NCBI RefSeq assembly: GCF_019049255.1
Contig: NZ_JAGMUJ010000130.1
Coordinates: 380,116-432,699, forward strand
From: Streptomyces sp. AC558_RSS880
GTDB lineage: Bacteria; Actinomycetota; Actinomycetes; Streptomycetales; Streptomycetaceae
Length of the DNA: 52,584 nucleotides
Reading direction: 5' to 3'
This document shows, one piece after another, positions 7,950-15,668 of the stretch (the first letter of the stretch is position 1; each line of letters begins with the position of its first letter). Position numbers and translations under genes: made by a program. Under the pieces are notes generated by a model, which did no database searches, had not been told where the DNA came from, and worked only from the letters and a program-made list of their open reading frames with translations.

Positions 7950-8783
7950 ATGAGAGTGGTCTGGCAGATCCTGGCCGTGGTGGCGATCACCGCCGTAGGC
8001 GGTCAGAGCGTGAACGCGGTGCGGGACAACCCATGGCTCACGCTCGCCCTCGGGCTGCTGACCACCGTGCTCGCCGTGCTGGTCTACCGCTGGGTGGTGG
8101 CGCGGACCGAGCGCCGGCCGGTCACGGAACTGGACCCGAACGGTGCCGCGCCGGCGCTCGGCCGGGGGACGCTGATCGGCGTCGTGATGTTCGGCATGGT
8201 CATCACGAACCTCTTCACCTCCGGCAACTACGAGGTGCACGGCCTGGGTTCGCTGAGCGGCACGGCCGGGCTGTTCGGCTTCATGGCAGCCGCCGCCGTC
8301 ACCGAGGAGCTGCTGTTCCGCGGTGTGCTGTTCCGGATCGCCGAGGAGTACCTGGGCACCTGGATCGCGCTGGCGCTGACCGCGCTGCTGTTCGGCCTGG
8401 CGCACCTGCCCAACCCGGACGCCACGGTGTGGGGCGCCTTCGCCATCTCGATCGAGGCCGGCGGCATGCTCGCCGCCGCGTACGTCGCCACCCGCAACCT
8501 GTGGGTGCCGATCGGCGTGCACTTCGGCTGGAACTTCGCCGCGGGCGGCATCTTCAGCACCGTGGTCTCGGGCAACGACACCGAGCAGGGGCTGCTGGAC
8601 TCCACGACGACGGGCAACAAGTGGATCACCGGCGGCGACTTCGGGCCGGAGGGAAGCGTGTACTCGGTGCTGTTCGGTGTGCTGCTGACGATCGCGTTCC
8701 TGTGGCTGGCCCACCGGCGCGGCCGTCTGGTGCCCCGCCGGCGCGCCGACCGGGTCGACTCCACCGCTAGACTGCCCCGGTGA
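7950..8783 (+). CDS. CPBP-family intramembrane metalloprotease
   Basis: Integral-membrane protein of 277 residues in the CPBP/Abi (Rce1-like) family, which cleaves substrates within the membrane. The ATG follows GAAGGAG. All three active-site motifs are present: EEllfR (Glu119, Glu120, Arg124), His152 in FGLAHLP, and HFGWN (His191, Asn195). About seven hydrophobic segments are visible. Its last four bases overlap the start of the histidine kinase, so protease, kinase and response regulator are probably made together. No substrate can be named. Family members also serve as bacteriocin self-immunity proteins, so a non-signalling role is possible. Confidence 0.88.
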   Translation: MRVVWQILAVVAITAVGGQSVNAVRDNPWLTLALGLLTTVLAVLVYRWVVARTERRPVTELDPNGAAPALGRGTLIGVVMFGMVITNLFTSGNYEVHGLGSLSGTAGLFGFMAAAAVTEELLFRGVLFRIAEEYLGTWIALALTALLFGLAHLPNPDATVWGAFAISIEAGGMLAAAYVATRNLWVPIGVHFGWNFAAGGIFSTVVSGNDTEQGLLDSTTTGNKWITGGDFGPEGSVYSVLFGVLLTIAFLWLAHRRGRLVPRRRADRVDSTARLPR

Positions 8784-10009
8784 TCGCTCCTCACCGGCTC
8801 CTGGAACGGTGGCACCGGCTGGACGTCACCGTCAGGGACCTTCTGCTCGGGCTGCTCGTCCTCTCCCTGTCGCTGCTGCCGGACTTCCAGAACCACGGAA
8901 CGCTCGTCGGCGGCGTGCCGGAGCGTCCCTTCGACACGCTCGCCTTCGTGGCGGTGGCCCTCCAGGCCCTTCCGCTCGCCGTGCGCCGGCGGTGGCCGGC
9001 CGTCTGTCTCGCCCTGGTGGTGGCCGGGTTCGCCCTCGACCAGCTCCGCGGCTACCACTCCCCCGCGGGCACCGCGCTGCCCATCGCGCTGCTGAGCGCC
9101 GGGGCGTATCTGGAGCGGTACCGGCGCACCACCGCGGCCCTGTGCACCGCCGTCTACGTGGCGCTGACGGTCGCGTTCCACCGGCTGGGTCCGGGCGAGC
9201 CGGTGAGCGAGTTCGTGACGTTCTACCTGGCGGTGGCCCTCGCCTGGGGCATCGGGGCGTGGCTGCGCTCCACCCGGGTCGCGGAGGCCGAGCGCCGGCA
9301 CCGCGTCGCCGAGGACTCCCGGACCGCCGAACGCGCCCGGATCGCCCGCGAGTTGCACGACGTCGTGACCCATCATGTGACGGCGATGGTCGTGCAGGCC
9401 GAGGCGGCCCGTTATCTGACCGCCGCGCCCGACCGGCTGGACCGGACACTGACCGCCGTCACCGACACCGGCCGTCGGGCCATCACCGACCTGCGGCACC
9501 TGCTCGACCTGCTCAACCCCGACCACGGCCCCGAGACCAGGACACCGCCCGTCGGCCGGCTCCTCACGCTCGTGGAGCAGACCCGCCGGGCCGGGCAGCC
9601 GGTGGAATTCACCGAGGAGGGTACGCCGGCGCCGTCGACCGGCAGCGCCGACCTCGTCGCCTACCGGGTCGTGCAGGAGTCCCTGACGAACGCCCTCAAG
9701 TACGCCCACGGCGGCGCCACCCGGGTCCTGGTGCGGCACAGCGAACGGCAGATCACCGTGGAGGTCGGCACGGACGGTTCCGGCGCACCGGTGGCCTCCT
9801 CCCCCGGCGGGAGCGGCCGGGGCCTGGTGGGCCTCCGGGAGCGGGTCGACGTCCTGGGCGGCGACTTCAGCGCGGGCCCGGAGGCGGGCGGCGGCTTCGT
9901 CGTACGGGCCCGCATACCGACGGGGACCACGGTGCCGACGAGGGACACGGCAGCGACAGGGGACACGGCAGCGACGGAAGACACGGTACCGACGGGGAAC
10001 ACGGCATGA
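8780..10009 (+). CDS. Two-component sensor histidine kinase (HisKA_3 type)
   Basis: NarL-class sensor kinase, 409 residues, starting with GTG at a GTGA overlap with the protease stop. Four to five membrane segments lie in residues ~20-165. The dimerisation/phosphoacceptor helix has His193 in ARIARELHDVVTHHV. The HATPase domain (~285-390) shows VVQESLTNALKYA and GGSGRGLVGLRERV, the N and G boxes. There is no obvious extracellular sensor domain, so it may sense within the membrane or through the coupled CPBP protease. Residues ~380-409 are a degenerate six-residue repeat (TxDTAA/TVPTG). The stop overlaps the response-regulator start (ATGA). Confidence 0.92.
   Translation: MIAPHRLLERWHRLDVTVRDLLLGLLVLSLSLLPDFQNHGTLVGGVPERPFDTLAFVAVALQALPLAVRRRWPAVCLALVVAGFALDQLRGYHSPAGTALPIALLSAGAYLERYRRTTAALCTAVYVALTVAFHRLGPGEPVSEFVTFYLAVALAWGIGAWLRSTRVAEAERRHRVAEDSRTAERARIARELHDVVTHHVTAMVVQAEAARYLTAAPDRLDRTLTAVTDTGRRAITDLRHLLDLLNPDHGPETRTPPVGRLLTLVEQTRRAGQPVEFTEEGTPAPSTGSADLVAYRVVQESLTNALKYAHGGATRVLVRHSERQITVEVGTDGSGAPVASSPGGSGRGLVGLRERVDVLGGDFSAGPEAGGGFVVRARIPTGTTVPTRDTAATGDTAATEDTVPTGNTA
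9920..10009 (+). repeat. Five tandem 18-base units spanning kinase 3' end and the response-regulator start
   Basis: Units begin at 9920, 9938, 9956, 9974 and 9992, each like ACGGGGACACGGCAGCG with 2-5 changes. They encode the Thr/Asp-rich tail of the kinase. The final unit also supplies the GGGGA-type ribosome site and the ATGA start/stop overlap of the response regulator. Being 18 bases long, gain or loss of units keeps the kinase frame. Confidence 0.9.
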
Positions 10010-10668
10010 CCGCACCGATCCGGGTCCTGGTCTGCGACGACCAGATGCTGATCCGCACCGGCCTGGTGACCATCATCGACGCCCAGCCCGACCTGGAGGT
10101 GGCGGGCGAGTGCGGCGACGGGCGGTCCGCCGTCGACCTCGCCGGCCGGCTCCGTCCGGACGTCGTGGTGATGGACGTACGCATGCCGGTGCTCGACGGC
10201 ATCGAGGCCACCCGCCTGCTGGCCGGTGCGGGGGTGCCGCATCCGGTGAAGGTGCTCGTGGTGACGACGTTCAACCTGGACGAGTACGTCTACGAGGCGC
10301 TGCGCGCGGGGGCGAGCGGGTTCCTGCTCAAGGACGCGCCGCCGTCCCAACTGCTCCACGGGATCCGGACCGTGGCCATGGGCGCGGCGCTGCTGGACCC
10401 GGAGGTGACCCGCCGGCTCGTGGGCCGGTACGCCGCCCGGATCCGCCCCGCCGAGGGCGGGGCGCCGCGGGACCTCCCCCTGACCCCCCGCGAACTGGAG
10501 GTCCTCCGCCTCATCGCGGACGGCCTGTCCAACAGCGAGATCGCCGCGGCCCTGCTGATCAGCCAGGAGACCGTGAAGACCTTCGTCTCCCGCATCCTCG
10601 CCAAACTCGGCCTGCGCGACCGCGTCCAGGCGGTGGTCTACGCCTACCGCCAGGGCCTGGCGACCTGA
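10006..10668 (+). CDS. NarL/FixJ-family response regulator
   Basis: DNA-binding response regulator of 220 residues, partner of the overlapping kinase. The receiver domain (1-125) has acidic pocket Asp11/Asp12, phosphoacceptor Asp57 in VVVMDVRMP, Thr in VVTTF and Lys in FLLKDAPP. A GerE/LuxR helix-turn-helix fills ~155-215 (LTPRELEVLRLIADGLSNSE, QETVKTFVSRILAKL). The start codon overlaps the kinase stop as ATGA, so translation is coupled. Target genes are unknown; the coupled protease gene and self-regulation are the first candidates. Confidence 0.93.
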   Translation: MTAPIRVLVCDDQMLIRTGLVTIIDAQPDLEVAGECGDGRSAVDLAGRLRPDVVVMDVRMPVLDGIEATRLLAGAGVPHPVKVLVVTTFNLDEYVYEALRAGASGFLLKDAPPSQLLHGIRTVAMGAALLDPEVTRRLVGRYAARIRPAEGGAPRDLPLTPRELEVLRLIADGLSNSEIAAALLISQETVKTFVSRILAKLGLRDRVQAVVYAYRQGLAT

Positions 10669-10787
10669 ACCGGACGCACGGGCCGGGTCCGCCGGCGTTC
10701 CCCGTCCTCCGGCGACGAGCCGCCCGGCGGCGCGGAGCGGAATACGGAACCGCCCCGGTCCGTTGTCGGCGTCGAAGGAGGTCAGGA

Positions 10788-11135
10788 GTGGACACCATGT
10801 ACTACGACCACGGAACGCCGGCCGAGCGCTGGGAGCGCGCCGGGATGTTCTTCGACGCCAAGGACTACGCCGCCGCCGCGCGCGTTCTCGGCGGGCTGGT
10901 CGAGGAGGTGCCGGAGCAGACCGGGCCGCGGCTGCTGCTGGCGCGCGCCTACTACCACTCGGCGCAACTGCGGCGCGCGGAGGCGGAGCTGAGGGTCATC
11001 GTGGAGCGTGACCCGGTGGAGCACTACGCCCGGCTGATGCTCGGGCGCACCCTCCAGCGGCAGGGGCGGGACGACGAGGCCCGGCCGCACCTGCGGATCG
11101 CCGCCGCGCTGGGCGGCTCCTTCGACGAGGAGTGA
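10788..11135 (+). CDS. Small tetratricopeptide-repeat protein
   Basis: A cytosolic 115-residue protein with two to three TPR helices (ERAGMFFDAKDYAAAARVL, RLLLARAYYHSAQLRRAEAE, HYARLMLGRTLQRQGRDDEA). TPRs bind partner proteins; no partner is evident. A strong AAGGAGGT lies six bases before the GTG chosen. An ATG nine bases later also has CAGGAG in front, so the true start may be there. It stands alone, 119 bases after the response regulator, and a strong hairpin follows. Conserved small TPR proteins of this type are common in Streptomyces, from memory. Confidence 0.8.
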   Translation: MDTMYYDHGTPAERWERAGMFFDAKDYAAAARVLGGLVEEVPEQTGPRLLLARAYYHSAQLRRAEAELRVIVERDPVEHYARLMLGRTLQRQGRDDEARPHLRIAAALGGSFDEE

Positions 11136-11143
11136 GGGCGGGC

Positions 11144-11180
11144 CGGTGCCCGGTTCCCCGCGACGGGGAGCCGGGCACCG
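11144..11180. terminator. Strong bidirectional hairpin terminator
   Basis: Ten bases CGGTGCCCGG (11144-11153) pair perfectly with 11171-11180. An inner CCCCG/CGGGG stem and a three-base loop continue it to about 17 base pairs. It lies between convergent genes (TPR and PepSY), 8 bases past the TPR stop, and can serve both. No U-tract follows, as is usual in Streptomyces. Confidence 0.8.
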
Positions 11181-11184
11181 TGCG

Positions 11185-12594
11185 TCATCGTGCCGCCGTG
11201 CCGCTTCCGTACGTCCGCCGGCCCCGGCGGTGGGCCACTTCCCCGAGCACGATGTCGACGGCGAGGAACGCCGCCAGGGGGATGCCGAGGAGCGGGACGA
11301 AGTAGCCCAGGACGGCGATCGCCGCCAGCAGGGGGACGAGTACGTACGGCGGCACCTGCTGCCAGGCCCCGCGGGGGACCGGCCGGCCGAAGGCGGAGCC
11401 GCGGCCCCGCTGCCACCACATGCGGTAGCCCCACAGGATCAGCAGGATCAGGGTGAGGGCCAGGGCCATCAGGGCGATCTGGTTCACCAGGCCGAACAGG
11501 TTGCCGGTGTGCAGGTCGATGCCCCAGCGGGTGAGCTTCGCGAGGACCGGGTAGTCGTCGAACCGCAGGACGTCGGTGACCTCACCGGAGGCGGGGTCGA
11601 CGGCGACCGAGTCCTGCTTCTCGGGCCAGCTGCGCTGGATCTGCCGCACGACGTACGCGGACTTCTCGTCGGCGGGCGGCACGATCTCCACCGGGTCGCC
11701 CAGGCCCTCGGCCCGCGCCGCCGCGAGGACCTTGTCCAGGCCGACGCCGTGCGCCGCGTCGCCCGCCGTACCGCCGGCCGCGCCGTGGCCCGCGTGTTCG
11801 CCGGCCGCCGCGGCCGACACCGAGGGGGTCTCCTGGCCGAGGGAGGTGCGCAGCTCGCCGATGTTCGCGCCGGCGTAGGTGGACCAGGTCAGGCCGGTCG
11901 CCGAGAGGAAGATGAAGCCGGCCGCGGCCCACACGCCCACGCCGCCGTGCAGGGCCAGCGTGCGGCGCCGCCCGCTGGTGCCGCGTATCTTGCGCAGGGC
12001 GCGGCGCCGGGAGAACCACAGCACCAGTCCGCCGCACGCGATCACCCACAGCCAGCTGGCGGCGAACTCGCTGTAGAGGCGGCCCGGTTCGCCCAGGTGC
12101 AGATCGCGGTGGAACTCGTCGATCCAGGTGCGCAGGGGCAGCGCGCCCGTGGAACCGTACTGTTCCAGTTCGCCGCGCACCTTCGCGGTGTACGGGTCGA
12201 CGAACACGGCCAGGGTGTGGTCGGGGTCCACACCCGGTATGCCGGACAGCATCACCCTCGTGGTGGCGTCCGCCTCGGGTGAGGGGCGTACGGCGGAGAT
12301 CGTGCCCTCGGGGTGGGCCTCGCGGGCGGCGGCCACCTGCTCGGACACGGGCAGTTTCCGGTCGCCGACGGGGACGGTCAGCTCATGGTCGTAGACGATC
12401 TCCTCGGCCTGGAAGGAGGCGGCGTACAGCAGGCCGGTGAGGGCGGCGACGAGGAGGAACGGCGCGACCAGGACTCCCGCGTAGAAGTGCAGGCGCAGGA
12501 CGAGGGGGCGCAGGCCGGCCCAGGCGCTCTTCTCCGATGCGGGGGCGGGGGGTTTCGGTGCCTCTTCCGTGCTGGTAGAGGGAGCGGTGGTCAT
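11185..12594 (-). CDS. PepSY-associated transmembrane protein
   Basis: Integral-membrane protein of 469 residues with the PepSY_TM architecture: an N-terminal helix (LRLHFYAGVLVAPFLLVAAL), an extracytoplasmic PepSY-like region (~55-150), a helix near 180-200, another near 225-245, a second PepSY region (~290-360), and C-terminal helices from ~385. The ATG follows CGGGAGAA. Relatives are linked to iron or copper uptake, haem or siderophore reduction and peptidase control. A His/Gly/Ala-rich loop (GEHAGHGAAGGTAGDAAHG) could bind metal. No iron-box (DtxR type) is visible upstream. It is divergent from def with a 129-base gap. Confidence 0.82.
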   Translation of the reverse strand: MTTAPSTSTEEAPKPPAPASEKSAWAGLRPLVLRLHFYAGVLVAPFLLVAALTGLLYAASFQAEEIVYDHELTVPVGDRKLPVSEQVAAAREAHPEGTISAVRPSPEADATTRVMLSGIPGVDPDHTLAVFVDPYTAKVRGELEQYGSTGALPLRTWIDEFHRDLHLGEPGRLYSEFAASWLWVIACGGLVLWFSRRRALRKIRGTSGRRRTLALHGGVGVWAAAGFIFLSATGLTWSTYAGANIGELRTSLGQETPSVSAAAAGEHAGHGAAGGTAGDAAHGVGLDKVLAAARAEGLGDPVEIVPPADEKSAYVVRQIQRSWPEKQDSVAVDPASGEVTDVLRFDDYPVLAKLTRWGIDLHTGNLFGLVNQIALMALALTLILLILWGYRMWWQRGRGSAFGRPVPRGAWQQVPPYVLVPLLAAIAVLGYFVPLLGIPLAAFLAVDIVLGEVAHRRGRRTYGSGTAAR

Positions 12595-12683
12595 CGGTGG
12601 GGTTCTCCCGGGGACGTCTCGGCGGGCGGGGTGGTGGTGCAGTAGTCGGGGTGGCGGGGCGTCCGGTTCCCGGGAGATACGTG

Positions 12684-12697
12684 TGACCTGTGCCACA
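12684..12697. promoter_or_regulatory. Possible Crp-type site
   Basis: GTGACCTGTGCCAC fits the GTG-N6-GNCAC consensus I recall for S. coelicolor Crp, and also reads TGTGA-N6-CCACA. It lies 26 bases before the def start and about 90 before the PepSY start, in a divergent region. The motif is short and GC-rich genomes give chance hits. Confidence 0.35.
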
Positions 12698-12723
12698 TGC
12701 GGAAGGCGTGCGATCCTGGCGGC

Positions 12724-13368
12724 ATGGGAACTCCGGACGATCGCGCGCCCTTGACCGAGCGGGTCGAGCAACTGCTCGCCGTGGAAGGGCCGTTGCCCAT
12801 AGTCGCGGCCGGTGACCCGGTGCTGCGCGGTGGTACCGAGCCGTACGACGGGCAGTTGGGGCCCGAGCTGCTGGCCCGGTTCGTGGCGGCGCTGCGGGTC
12901 ACCATGCGCGCGGCGCCGGGTGTCGGGCTGGCCGCGCCGCAGGTCGGGGTGGGGCTGCGGATCGCGGTGATCGAGGATCCGGCGCCGGTCCCGGAGGAGG
13001 TGCGCCTCGCGCGCGGGCGGGTGCCGCAGCCGTTCCGGGTACTGGTCAATCCGGCGTACGAGCCGGTCGGCACCCGGCGGGTCGGGTTCTTCGAGGGGTG
13101 CCTGAGCGTGCCGGGGTACCAGGCGGTGGTGGCGCGGCCCGCCGAGGTGCGGCTGCGGGGGCAGGACGAGCACGGGCGGGCGCTGGACGAGGTGTTCACC
13201 GGCTGGCCCGCGCGGATCGTGCAGCACGAGACGGACCACCTCGACGGCACGCTGTACCTCGACCGGGCCGAGCCGCGCTCGCTGTCGTCCAGCCGGGCCG
13301 TGGCGGAGCGCTGGTCGCAGCCGACGCCGGACGGGGCGGCGCGGCACCTGGGCTTCGAGCTGCCGTGA
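12724..13368 (+). CDS. def: Peptide deformylase
   Basis: Removes the formyl group from N-terminal formyl-methionine of nascent proteins; 214 residues. All three motifs are intact: GVGLAAPQVG (66-75), EGCLSVPG with metal ligand Cys126, and HETDHLDG with metal ligands His168 and His172 and catalytic Glu169. The ATG at MGTPDDR was preferred over one 27 bases upstream; neither has a strong ribosome site. Streptomyces genomes carry several def paralogues, so this need not be the essential one. It is divergent from the PepSY gene, with a possible Crp-type site between. Confidence 0.93.
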   Translation: MGTPDDRAPLTERVEQLLAVEGPLPIVAAGDPVLRGGTEPYDGQLGPELLARFVAALRVTMRAAPGVGLAAPQVGVGLRIAVIEDPAPVPEEVRLARGRVPQPFRVLVNPAYEPVGTRRVGFFEGCLSVPGYQAVVARPAEVRLRGQDEHGRALDEVFTGWPARIVQHETDHLDGTLYLDRAEPRSLSSSRAVAERWSQPTPDGAARHLGFELP

Positions 13369-13400
13369 CCGCGTCCCGAAGGATGGTTCGCCCCCGCCGC

Positions 13401-13450
13401 CCCTTCCCTCCCCCACTCCCGGCTTCGCTCGAGCGGGAAGGACCCCCAGC
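13401..13450. repeat. Intergenic repeat family A, copy 1 (hairpin, likely terminator)
   Basis: CCCTCCCCCACTCCCGGCTT at 13407 begins a short palindromic element (arms CTCCCG/CGGGAA around GCTTCGCTCGAG) flanked by CCTCCCCC and GGACCCCC. It lies between the convergent def and flavoprotein genes. A second copy is at 15538-15586 and a variant lies inside a coding region at 18851. A CAAACGCCGGACGGGCC element, also common in Streptomyces, follows at about 13492. Confidence 0.75.
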
Positions 13451-13532
13451 GCCCCCGGACCTCCTTCGGCCCTGAACGGGCCTCGTCCTCAAACGCCGGA
13501 CGGGCCGGAAGGGCCGGAGGGGCCGCTGCGGC

Positions 13533-14978
13533 TCAGGCGTCGCGGTAGGCCTCCAGGAGGCGGAGCCAGACCTCGCTGATCGTCGGATAGGACGGGACCG
13601 CGTGCCACAGGCGGGCGATCGGGACGCGGGCGGCGACGGCGATGGTCGCGGAGTGGATGAGTTCGCCGACGCCGGGGCCGACGAGGGTGAGGCCGCGCAG
13701 GATCTCGTCCTCGAGGTCGACGATCATGCGGGCGCGGCCCTTGTAGCCGTCGGCGTACAGGCCGGCGCCCGCGACCGAGGACAGGTCGACGTCGACGGCG
13801 CGGACGCGGTGGCCCGCCCGTTCCGCCTCGGCCAGGGAGAGGCCGACGGAGGCCGCCTCCGGGTCGGTGAAGACGACCTGGGGGACGGCGGCGTGGTCGG
13901 CGGTGGCGGCGTGCGCGCCCCAGTCCTCCGCCTGTACGGGCTCCCCGGCGGCCCGGGTGACGATGGCGGCGCCCGCGATCCGGGCCTGGTACTTGCCCTG
14001 GTGGGTGAGGAGGGCCCGGTGGTTGACGTCGCCGACGGCGTACAGCCAGTCGTGGCCGGTGACGCGGAGGCTGTCGTCCACGGTGAGCCAGGAGCCGGGC
14101 TCCAGGCCGATCGTCTCCAGACCGATGTCGTCGGTGCGCGGGGCGCGTCCGGTGGCGAAGAGGATCTCGTCGGCCTCGATCCGGTCACCGTCGTCGGTGA
14201 CGACCAGGACCGTGCCGTTCTCCCTGGTCACCGACTTCACCGAGGTGCCGGTGCGGATCTGCGCGCCGGCCTCGGTGAGCGCCTCGGCGACCATCTCGCC
14301 GGCGAACGGCTCCATGCGGTTCAGCAGGCTCTCGCCGCGGACGAGGACGGTGACCCGCGAGCCGAGGGCCTGCCAGGCGCAGGCCATCTCGGTGGCGACG
14401 ACCCCGCCGCCGACCACGACCAGCCGACCGGGCACGGACTGCGCGCTGGTCGCCTCGCGGCTGGTCCAGGGCCGGACCCCGTCGAGTCCGGGCAGGTCGG
14501 GCAGCCGGGCGCGGCTGCCGGTGCAGACGGCGACGGCGTGCCGGGCGGTGAGGACCCGCCTGCCGCCGTCGGCGTCCGTGACGGTGACGGTGCGCGGACC
14601 GGTGAGCCGTCCCCGGCCGCGGTACAGGTCGGCCCCGGTGCCCTCCAGCCACTGGACCTGGCCGTCGTCCTTCCAGTCGGAGGTGAAGGAGTTCCGGCGG
14701 GCGAGTACGACGTCGGCGTCCAGGGGCCCCTGGACGGACCGGCTCAGGCCGGGGACGCGCAGGGCGTCGGCCCGGGCGATGACCGGGCGCAGCAGGGCCT
14801 TGCTGGGCATGCACGCCCAGTAGGAGCACTCGCCGCCGACCAGTTCGCTCTCCACGACCGCGGTGGTGAGCCCGGCGGCGCGGGTGCGGTCGGCGACGTT
14901 CTCGCCCACGGGTCCGGCGCCGAGCACCACGACGTCGTAGGCGGTTGATTCCGGTTGCGTCGATTGCGTTTCCGTCAT
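13533..14978 (-). CDS. Pyridine-nucleotide-disulfide oxidoreductase (lipoamide dehydrogenase/mercuric reductase-like)
   Basis: FAD-dependent oxidoreductase of 481 residues that moves electrons between NAD(P)H and a disulfide. FAD-binding VVVLGAGPVGENVADRT is at the N-terminus; the redox pair is CSYWAC within GGECSYWACMPSK; a second dinucleotide site is VVVGGGVVATEMACA; and ATGRAPRTDD and AVGDVN follow. The C-terminal dimerisation domain has HAVPSYPTISEVW, including the conserved His of this superfamily. Its cysteine motif differs from classical CxxxxC lipoamide dehydrogenases (CVNVGC). It is divergent from a thioredoxin gene 118 bases away, so a disulfide-stress role is reasonable, but the substrate is unknown. 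Confidence 0.85.
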   Translation of the reverse strand: MTETQSTQPESTAYDVVVLGAGPVGENVADRTRAAGLTTAVVESELVGGECSYWACMPSKALLRPVIARADALRVPGLSRSVQGPLDADVVLARRNSFTSDWKDDGQVQWLEGTGADLYRGRGRLTGPRTVTVTDADGGRRVLTARHAVAVCTGSRARLPDLPGLDGVRPWTSREATSAQSVPGRLVVVGGGVVATEMACAWQALGSRVTVLVRGESLLNRMEPFAGEMVAEALTEAGAQIRTGTSVKSVTRENGTVLVVTDDGDRIEADEILFATGRAPRTDDIGLETIGLEPGSWLTVDDSLRVTGHDWLYAVGDVNHRALLTHQGKYQARIAGAAIVTRAAGEPVQAEDWGAHAATADHAAVPQVVFTDPEAASVGLSLAEAERAGHRVRAVDVDLSSVAGAGLYADGYKGRARMIVDLEDEILRGLTLVGPGVGELIHSATIAVAARVPIARLWHAVPSYPTISEVWLRLLEAYRDA

Positions 14979-15028
14979 GGCGTCAGTCTGGTGGGTGGTG
15001 TGCGCTGTGGCCACATGGGTAGGGGCGC

Positions 15029-15054
15029 GGAATAGGTGACCGGCCGGCCGTGTT
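15029..15054 (+). promoter_or_regulatory. SigR-type (disulfide stress) promoter of thioredoxin gene
   Basis: GGAAT (15029-15033), exactly 18 bases, then GTT (15052-15054) matches the SigR consensus GGAAT-N18-GTT of S. coelicolor. The predicted start is near 15061, giving a leader of about 36 bases. Thioredoxin genes are classical SigR targets. Confidence 0.8.
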
Positions 15055-15096
15055 GTGCCGACGGCCCGACCCGACGCCAGGAAGAGGGAACACGCG

Positions 15097-15486
15097 ATGA
15101 GCAGCACCGTGGAGCTCACCAAGGAGAACTTCGACCAGACGGTCACGGACAACGAGTTCGTGCTGATCGACTTCTGGGCGGCCTGGTGCGGTCCGTGCCG
15201 CCAGTTCGCGCCGGTGTACGAGAAGGCGGCGGCGGACAACCCCGACCTGGTGTTCGGCAAGGTGGACACCGAGGCGCAGCCGGAGCTGGCCGCGGCCTTC
15301 GGCATCCAGTCGATTCCGACGCTGATGATCGTGCGTGACCAGGTCGCCGTGTTCGCCCAGCCGGGTGCGCTGCCCGAGGCCGCTCTGACGGATGTCATCG
15401 GGCAGGCCCGCAAGCTGGACATGGACGACGTCCGCAAGCAGATCGCCGAGCAGCAGGCGCAGCAGGGCGAGGCGCCGGGCGCCTGA
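15097..15486 (+). CDS. Thioredoxin (TrxC-like)
   Basis: Cytosolic disulfide reductase of 129 residues with active site WCGPC (Cys31, Cys34) and the cis-proline SIPTLMI. The ATG follows GAAGAGGGAA; an in-frame upstream ATG has no ribosome site and would lie before the predicted transcript start. A C-terminal extension of about 20 residues (KQIAEQQAQQGEAPGA) exceeds the ~108-residue core. The SigR-type promoter implies induction by thiol oxidation. The paired divergent flavoprotein could reduce it or share a substrate; no thioredoxin reductase (trxB) is in the window. From memory this pair matches S. coelicolor SCO0885 (trxC) and its neighbour. Confidence 0.92.
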   Translation: MSSTVELTKENFDQTVTDNEFVLIDFWAAWCGPCRQFAPVYEKAAADNPDLVFGKVDTEAQPELAAAFGIQSIPTLMIVRDQVAVFAQPGALPEAALTDVIGQARKLDMDDVRKQIAEQQAQQGEAPGA

Positions 15487-15537
15487 GACGGCCTCGGCGG
15501 CGGTGAGGGTGGCGGTGGGGTGGCTTCGCCCCTCCGC

Positions 15538-15586
15538 CCCTTCCCTCCCCCACACTCCCGGCTTCGCTCGAGCGGGAGGGACCCCC
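15538..15586. repeat. Intergenic repeat family A, copy 2 (hairpin, likely terminator)
   Basis: Nearly the same element as at 13401, again between convergent genes (thioredoxin and LacI regulator). Arms CTCCCG/CGGGAG surround GCTTCGCTCGAG, with CCCTCCCCCA to the left and GGGACCCCC to the right. Confidence 0.75.
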
Positions 15587-15620
15587 GTCGTCCCCGGGGG
15601 CCCCGCCCCCAGATCCTTCG

Positions 15621-15645
15621 CGCCCACGCGGCGGAGCCGCATGTC
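15621..15645 (-). repeat. Intergenic repeat family B, copy 1
   Basis: Read on the minus strand it is GACATGCGGCTCCGCCGCGT followed by GGGCG. The core CTCCGCCGCGTGGGCG recurs at 42630-42668 and 47793-47824. Each copy lies just beyond the 3' end of a gene. Confidence 0.8.
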
Positions 15646-15668
15646 AGTAGAGCCCCGCACCCCTTGAG

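Noticed and set aside
8228..10015. 595-codon minus-strand frame opposite the histidine kinase
   Set aside because: No family motif, no ribosome site; the plus strand encodes a clear kinase.
13602..14948. 448-codon plus-strand frame opposite the flavoprotein gene
   Set aside because: Antisense to a gene with intact FAD, NAD and redox motifs.
15001..15017. Second Crp-like site between the flavoprotein and thioredoxin genes
   Set aside because: The spacing is seven rather than six bases between GTG and GCCAC.
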